Below, piece by piece: positions 58,333-64,000 of a stretch of 64,000 bases of DNA. Origin of the DNA: Kingdonia uniflora. Its lineage: Eukaryota > Streptophyta > Magnoliopsida > Ranunculales > Circaeasteraceae. The position numbers were made by a program, and so were the translations under genes. Numbering within the stretch: position 1 is the first letter of the stretch; the number at the start of each line of letters is the position of its first letter. Below the pieces are notes generated by a model. It saw only the letters and a list, made by a program, of their open reading frames with translations, was not told the origin of the DNA and searched no databases. The stretch covers positions 2,232,001 to 2,296,000 of the forward strand of contig JACGCM010002114.1 in the NCBI GenBank assembly GCA_014058105.1, read 5' to 3'.

Positions 58333-59546
58333 ATGTCGCAAGGGGATCCTAGTTATGGACAATATCAAAATCTATTTACACTATCTCAACCGCAACCTCA
58401 AGCGTTTAGCCCGTACTATCAACCGCATCCGCTCACTCAACCTCAAGGTTTTCAACCTCCAAATTAATTTCAGAACTATTTATTTCATGGTGAATCTACT
58501 CAGCATAGTCAAAGTGACGCAAATGCGTCAATACCTGTTGAAGCGGCGGCTCCCCCGAAATGAAAAGAAAGAAAAGAACACCCATAAAACAAAGACAAAG
58601 CGTGCAAGTGCCAGAAGATGTTGAGTTTTTGGACGAGATGGATGATGCTGGAATGCATTGGACGGACGCAGACTTTATGTATCTCGCAAGGGCGTGGGTA
58701 ACAACTTCTGTCCAAACAAATGGCCGCACAAAGGTTTTTACTTTCTATCAAAAGACCCCGAGCGCCCCACACGACGATCATGTGGGTTGACCAAATCTCA
58801 GTGGTATGCCCTTAATGCACAATGTGTGGCGTACAAGAGGATAGTTGCTCAAGAACGATTTAGGAATAGCAGCGGAAAAAACAGATGAAGATCGGGAACG
58901 TTATGATTTCCTTTAACTCAATTTAAATTATTTATCGCTGATATACACGTTATTTATTTGTATTGGGTAATTTTGCAAATTGTTGAAAAACGATGCACAC
59001 GAAATCTATAAAGGCTTGAATGACGGCAATGACTTCAAACACCGTGAAGCGTATAAGATTTTGGTACGAAAACCGCGATAGGCCAACCTAAGGGATGATG
59101 GGTTGAACCATGCAGTGAATATACAAGGAAATGTAGCTACGATAACATCGGACAATTCTTCTCCGGGGAACTTGGTCGGATCAAACAATCTATCGGAGGA
59201 CCCTGACGGCCCACCTACACCTCAATCCGCGGGCCAAAATTTTGACTTAGATGGTTCGTTGTATGAGGGTAGAAGCAGACCCATCGGCCAAAAAATCTAT
59301 AGAAAGAACCTTACATCAAAAAAGGCAATGGAGGGTGTTGCTGCATCTGGTCGCGGTATCCAAATAATGCTGGATGAACTACAGTTAGAGAAGATTCAAG
59401 CGAAAGAAGAAAAGGAAAGAATAAGGGAAGAAGCAATGCAACACAGGCAAGCCAAAATTGATTTGGAGCAAGCAAATAAATATCACAAAATTATGGAGAA
59501 AGACTTGAGTACTCGTTTTAGACGTCAATTGCAATACTATCTGTAA
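58333..59546 (+). pseudogene. Harbinger ORF1 (Myb-like DNA-binding protein)
   Basis: ATG 58333 opens a Q/P-rich N-terminus (MSQGDPSYGQYQNLFTLSQP), which has stops at 58466 and 58561. The Myb/trihelix-like part (HWTDADFMYLARAWVTTS) is at 58650-58720. It continues after a shift with LTKSQWYALNAQCVAYKRIV (58785-58850) and, after a gap that may be an intron, the NAM-associated C-terminus with a charged helix (59103-59546: GSNNLSEDPDGPPTPQSAGQ, RPIGQKIYRKNLTSKKAME, KEEKERIREEAMQHRQ). In active elements this protein binds the transposon ends and partners the transposase. Deletions and stops make it inactive. Confidence 0.85.
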
Positions 59547-59922
59547 AGGCAAGCTGAGATAATGAAACGTCTTGCCAATAGGGGAGGACCAGGTACTTGA
59601 AGTGGTGATGAAATGTAATTTAACTTTGCTGTAAATAAAAGTTTTATTTCCAAGAATGTAGTTTACCTTCCAATAATGTAATCGTTTGAATAATGTACTT
59701 TGCAATTGAAGAATGCAATCTTGTTTTCGAAATATTTATTTCCAATAATATTGTATTAAAACAAGTACAAGATTAATGCAATATCAAAAACTTGTTTAAT
59801 AAACTTGTACGACAAAAAGCATTAAATTACATAAATAACACTCTGATAATACAAGAAATTGAGTACTAGGTTTGAAGATTTTTTTCACGACCCAGAAATG
59901 CTCGATTAGATCATCCTATAGA

Positions 59923-61202
59923 TCAAAGTGAAGTTCTCGACTTCGAATTAGGTTCCTTTTCGATATAAAAGATTATATTGTTCCACGTTCGCTTCCAATA
60001 TCGAACTGTTCGCCTTCGATAGTTGGGCTCGGCCGGATTGTAGTCTAAGTATGATAGGAATGTACCTCGTTCCTCTTCGACGATCATATTGTGCATTATA
60101 ACGCACGCCTTTATGGCATTGCTCAAAACCTGGGGGTCTCACAATTTTACCAGATTTTTTAAATTATTGAACCATGATTGTAAAACCCCGAACACCCGTT
60201 CTACGTCTTTTTGGCAACTTTCTTGTTGCTGAGCAAAGAATTTTTGTTTCGCTGTAACCAAATTGGATATGGTTTGGACAAGTGTTCCCCATTAGGGAAT
60301 ATGCCATCCGCTAGGTAATACCTCATATCATAAGCTTTGTTGGCAATTTTATAATTGCCGGGCGGGGAGATACCATTGGCCAGGTCAGTGAAAAGATGCG
60401 ATTGTTGCAGGACATTGATATAATTTTTAGACTCTGCTAACCCAAAAAAAGTATGCCAAAACCAAAGGTCGTGTGAAGCTACTGCTTTAAGAATCAGTGT
60501 CGCATTGGGGTAATGACCACTAAATTCACCGTGCCAAGCTTTGGGACAATTTTTCCATATCTTATGCATGCAATCAAGGCTTCCTAACATGCCGGGAAAT
60601 CCCCGGGACTCTCCGATCGCTTTTAACTTTTCGACGTCGGTTGGGTTTGGTGCTCGAAGATATTCCTCGTCCAAAATTTGTATAACCGCAACACAAAACA
60701 TTTTCACACATAACAATGTTGTGATTTCTCCTATTCAGATATATTCGTCAAAATGATTTGCCACAACACTGCAGCTTAGGAAACGTTGTGCCGCGACTAC
60801 CTTTTGGTACGGTGATAACCCCATAGTACCAGGGTTGTTAAGTTTCTAGACAAAATAATGATCATGTGCAACAACTGCATCTAATAGACGTATAAACATA
60901 TCTCTACTCATACGAGAACGTCGCCGAAGTAGTATCGTATGGCTCATATGTGCAATTCGGCTTGAAGTAGTCTCGTATAATGCTGTAATGCCTCAATAGG
61001 TGATCTCGTTTTTTCTCTTATCCTTACGGCCCATGACACTCCCGCCGTAACTTGAAATTGCATCCTCAACTACTATGTTTATTGCAGCTTGGTGCAGAAC
61101 ACAAATTGCCGCCGCACAATTATAGATAAGATCGTCATCGGAGGACGACGGCGATAAACCTGGAGGATCGGGTATAGATGAATCAGATGATGAAGAAGAC
61201 AT
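59923..61202 (-). pseudogene. Harbinger DDE transposase
   Basis: ATG 61202 (MSSSSSDSSIPDPPGLSPSS). The conserved N-terminal part reads RRRSRMSRDMFIRLLDAVVAHD and MGLSPYQKVVAAQRFL, with stops at about 61012, 60850 and 60740. The best preserved part, 60201-60716, has EEYLRAPNPTDVEKL, the first catalytic D in GMLGSLDCMH, then AVASHDLWFWHTFFGLAESKN and the second D in YYLADGIFP. After shifts the glutamate region is MHNMIVEEERGTF (59923-60126). Acts as a cut-and-paste transposase in live members. Inactive here. Confidence 0.9.
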
Positions 61203-61323
61203 TTGAGGTTGTGGAGTTGAGAGAAGGGTGCAATACCAGATGGTAAACAAGTTTTCAATGGAAGTGAGAAGTACAAAAATGGGAGAAATGTAAAAGGGGA
61301 AGAAGCTGTGGGTCTTTTTCCCT

Positions 61324-61394
61324 AGATTTGGCGGTGAAATGAACACCGCGCGGTGTTCCTTTTACTGCGTGGTGTTCATTTCACCGCCAAATCT
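61324..61394. repeat. Perfect 24-bp hairpin at the right end of the Harbinger element
   Basis: 61324-61347 AGATTTGGCGGTGAAATG followed by AACACC is exactly complementary to 61371-61394, with a 23-base loop. The 18-base palindrome GAACACCGCGCGGTGTTC (61341-61358) overlaps the stem and loop. Confidence 0.93.
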
Positions 61395-61429
61395 ATATTT
61401 CTATTTGACCTCAGTGACCATTTTATTCG

Positions 61430-61650
61430 AATAGAATTTGGTTCTATTCGAATAAAACTGCTCAGTGCCAAATTGTGCAAAATTGTTCAAACAAGTAGTC
61501 TGTAGAAATGTAAAAATTGAAAAAACTCTGCCAAAAACCTAAAAACTTCACCAGATAGTCTGTAGAAATATAAAATACCTAAGTACAAATTTATTCAAAC
61601 AGACAAATAATCAATTTCAACAAAAACCAAATAACTTATTCGAATAGAAT
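61430..61650. repeat. TTCGAATAGAA-rich tract
   Basis: TATTCGAATAGAAT, CTATTCGAATAAAA and CTTATTCGAATAGAATTC at about 61433, 61452 and 61634. Also a duplicated AGTCTGTAGAAAT (61498 and 61557). The same word occurs in the LTR remnant at 5163-5530, so this may be another U3 piece. Confidence 0.6.
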
Positions 61651-61837
61651 TCAGTCAATTTCAACATTAGATAATCATGGCATATGAACATTAAGAGCAT
61701 TCAATACATCATCTACAAAAATATCGTCTACTCAGAATCATCTACATTATCAAAGCTGTGTTTCTACATTATCTAAAAAACATAAAAAAAAAAACCAATA
61801 TCTACTAAGATTCATCTCTAGTACGCCCTCCCCAGGT
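61651..61837. other. Spacer
   Basis: AT-rich. Nothing recognised. Confidence 0.4.
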
Positions 61838-63917
61838 TCACAAACCAGATCTACGTTGCCTCGTCCTCGCGCTACCTCCATGTGGTAGCGGCACCACCCG
61901 TACGTCACGCCCCCTCCTCAGGTATAGGTCCTGAATGGGACAAAGAAAATTTATAAATATTTTGACAAAATAAATATGACATTAAAAAAAATACCGCAAT
62001 AAATACATAAATAAATTATTTACATGGGCATATAGCTGATGATTTATAGTGTCAATTTGCCTGTGGGCAATAGCAAGCTCATCCTCCAACTCCTTAAACC
62101 TCTGTGCATCCCGCGCAGACTCTGTAAGGACGAGTCGCCGCATACCATGAGTCAGGTGCCACAGCTCCTCTACGCCGTAGGAGGAAGACATGGGTGGTGG
62201 GTCTCTCAAGCGGGTGATGGGGAGCATCTCACCTCGCCCTGTCCACTCCATGTGCCACCCCGGGTCTAGCCCTTCCGCCTCGCCAGACAATCTGAAGTCC
62301 TAGGATGCGCTATGAACCGACGTTGACGTAACCACCACGGGTGTAATACCAGCTCTGAGTGCACTCGGTCCGAGCAGATCTATATTTCCCATCCTCTGGG
62401 AATCTGTCAACATGTGGCCTACCTCCAAAATTTGTTCATCTCAGTACGAAGCGTAAGTCTCTTGCTCCTCTCCTACCACAAACTGCATGCATTCAATGAA
62501 CCCGGCATGTCTCATCTCATGTAAAGCCGTTAGACTAATATGTGGCGACATGTTAAGCGGAGGATCCAAAGGAATACGCGTCTTGCCTTCCAACTGCCTC
62601 CAGCATCTATCCCCCAAGTAATATTCCCAATTTTCGTTTGGTACTTGAAGTGGCATCCTCTTGCAGGATATGAGTTTTGCAATCAGTACGTCCTCTATCT
62701 CAGACACCTCAGACTATAACCAAGGTTCCCAGGTGATCGTCTCAATCGTGCGGTGGTCAATGTGGTATCTGCCTAGAATAAATAGATTGGTTGCCTGGTC
62801 ATTTGTTTTCCTCTTGTTCCCTCTCTCCCATGCTCTGAGGCGCGGATAGGTTGAGAATTTTACCTCTTCCTTGACTATAGGGTGACCAACCCCACAATAC
62901 TCGTAGAACCAATACTGCATTTCGGAATAACATAAAAAATAATAATAATTGATATTTAAGACGTTTATTGGTAGATATTTGATTTGTAAAAAAAAAAAGT
63001 GTTAGTGTACCGTAAGAAGCTGGACAAATCCAGTGATGGCACCCCCGGTCGTGACTGCGGTATCCAAACCATGGTACAGGAAAACAAGAATAGCAGAACC
63101 CCAGTCATATTGGGCAGCCGAGTCCAAATCGGCCACGGCCGCGAGATATCCAAGCAGGATGGTATCGTTGGCCGTTTGGAACCACAAATGTCCCATCATG
63201 AAAAGGATAAAAGTACGAGCAATAGTAATATCATCCCCCCGATCAGCTGCGACGGTCTAGTACGTCCTCAAATGTGCAATGCTGATGTTCCCATTCTTTA
63301 TATGGCTGGAATCAATGTTGGGGAGCAATTGTCTCGCATTGGATAAAATAGGTCATGTGTCGTCATACGAAACCTGTGCTGGATATCGGCCGATTGACAA
63401 TGATGTCAGCATAGTGAAATCGAGAGGAGTGATCCCTATCTCTGTCAATGCCTGAATTAGCTGATTATCTGAATTGCCCAAGCGTATATCCATAAACTGC
63501 ATGAAAATATTCACTACGGCGTCCCTTACGGGTAGAATTATGATAATATTCTTCCACACTTTGAACACCGTAGTGAATGTGTCGTGCACACGCATCGAAT
63601 CTCGATTTTGTTCATTGAGGTATTTTTTCAAACACTTGATTTATGGAAAAAAACAAATTCACAATTACACTAAAACTTACCGTGAGTTCTTTTCCCGTGT
63701 AATAGATGTGACTGACTCCGTTTGAGAGTTGGGTAATACACCTCCGCGGGAAGTTTTCTTGGGTTGGGTTTGGTATAGATTGGGGTTGGACATCTTCAAA
63801 TTCCACTCGTTTTTTCTTTCTTCCGGACCTTGAGCGAGTTACGGCACGTTCTGAATCTCTTGTTTCTCTAAACCCAGGCATAGTACTAGGGTGTGGTTCT
63901 CCCTCTGGCATATGCAT
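61838..63917 (-). pseudogene. Plant mobile domain (MAIN-like) gene, four exons, decayed
   Basis: Exons (minus): 63681-63917, 63011-63634, 62024-62914, 61838-61930. All have GT-AG borders and lengths divisible by 3, so the original structure is clear (about 615 codons). Exon 1 has a basic tract (RSRSGRKKKRVEFED). Exons 2-3 carry the plant mobile domain (ALTEIGITPLDFTMLTSLSI, LLGYLAAVADLDSAAQYDWG, AITGFVQLL, then YWFYEYCGVGHP and ENWEYYLGDRCWRQL). Exon 3 ends in a helix (RFKELEDELAIAHRQIDTI), and exon 4 is arginine-rich. These proteins occur both as host genes (MAIN, MAIL) needed for genome stability and inside transposons. A shift after DDT in exon 2 and stops after EPWL, YASY and SAS in exon 3 show it is dead. 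Confidence 0.85.
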
Positions 63918-64000
63918 TTTGATTTTGTTGGAATTACTATTTTTTTTACCAGGATTTTGAGAGAGAGCTAGATGTAAAAATGTGGAAATAGTCGAATTGG

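Larger units (their letters stand above)
57851..61400. mobile_element. PIF/Harbinger (Pong-like) DNA transposon, decayed
   Basis: Two convergent genes typical of this superfamily: a Myb-like/NAM-associated ORF1 (plus strand) and a DDE transposase (minus strand). AGAGCAAACGCAGTAGGG near 57851 resembles the AGAGCATCYRCAGTGG-type plant Harbinger terminus. The matching right terminus was not found, so the right boundary is approximate and the element may be truncated. Hairpins built on CACCGCGCGGTG lie near both ends (58010-58075, 61324-61394). Confidence 0.8.

Noticed and set aside
58355..58790. Several alternative frames in Harbinger ORF1
   Set aside because: Shadow frames around the shifted, true Myb-like frame.
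1..64000. tRNA genes suggested by GTTCGAA words
   Set aside because: The TTCGAA words are palindromic repeats in LTR U3 regions; no acceptor stems or anticodon arms fit around them.

Overview
The window is nuclear DNA of a flowering plant, most likely a eudicot. It holds spliced genes with GT-AG introns, a meiotic cyclin and a chloroplast-type dynamin GTPase, and well over half of it is transposable-element sequence: Ty1/copia, Ty3/gypsy, LINE and PIF/Harbinger remnants. No bacterial operons, CRISPR arrays, rRNA genes or convincing tRNA genes were seen. The species cannot be named from the sequence.

1-25 kb is repeats and broken genes. It opens with a LINE RNase H remnant folded into a 0.7 kb inverted repeat (148-1680), followed by antisense gypsy pol debris. 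Two copies of a composite repeat follow (3211-4822 and 21256-25040); the second carries a 57-bp minisatellite and a nested LINE. Between them lie a potassium-transporter (HAK/KUP) pseudogene, a two-exon gene of unknown function with one frameshift, and a copia element (11959-19181) with matching 5-bp target duplications and six G-boxes in its leader.

25-43 kb is the gene-bearing part. It has an intronless FZL-like chloroplast dynamin GTPase (26128-28119) that looks like a retrogene lacking the domain usually found between transit peptide and GTPase. Next is a gypsy element (29037-34234, TSD GATTA) that itself hosts a copia-type solo LTR (TSD GGAAG). Then come a six-exon BPA1-like RRM protein gene (+ strand, 34768-38331) and, convergent to it, a complete six-exon SOLO DANCERS (SDS) meiotic cyclin gene (- strand, 38941-42323).

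43-64 kb is repeats again: a younger gypsy chromovirus (43580-48682, TSD TGGTT) inserted near an older LTR-element remnant, a long pre-miRNA-like hairpin (51801-52121), tandem duplications, a decayed copia pol, and a PIF/Harbinger element with both genes decayed and hairpins at its ends. A four-exon plant-mobile-domain pseudogene closes the window.

The intact genes are independent housekeeping or developmental genes, not a pathway cluster. The most unusual points are the FZL-like retrogene, the large hairpin-forming repeats, and a TTCGAA-palindrome array shared by the U3 regions of several LTRs. All identifications come from reading translated sequence by eye; no database search was run.
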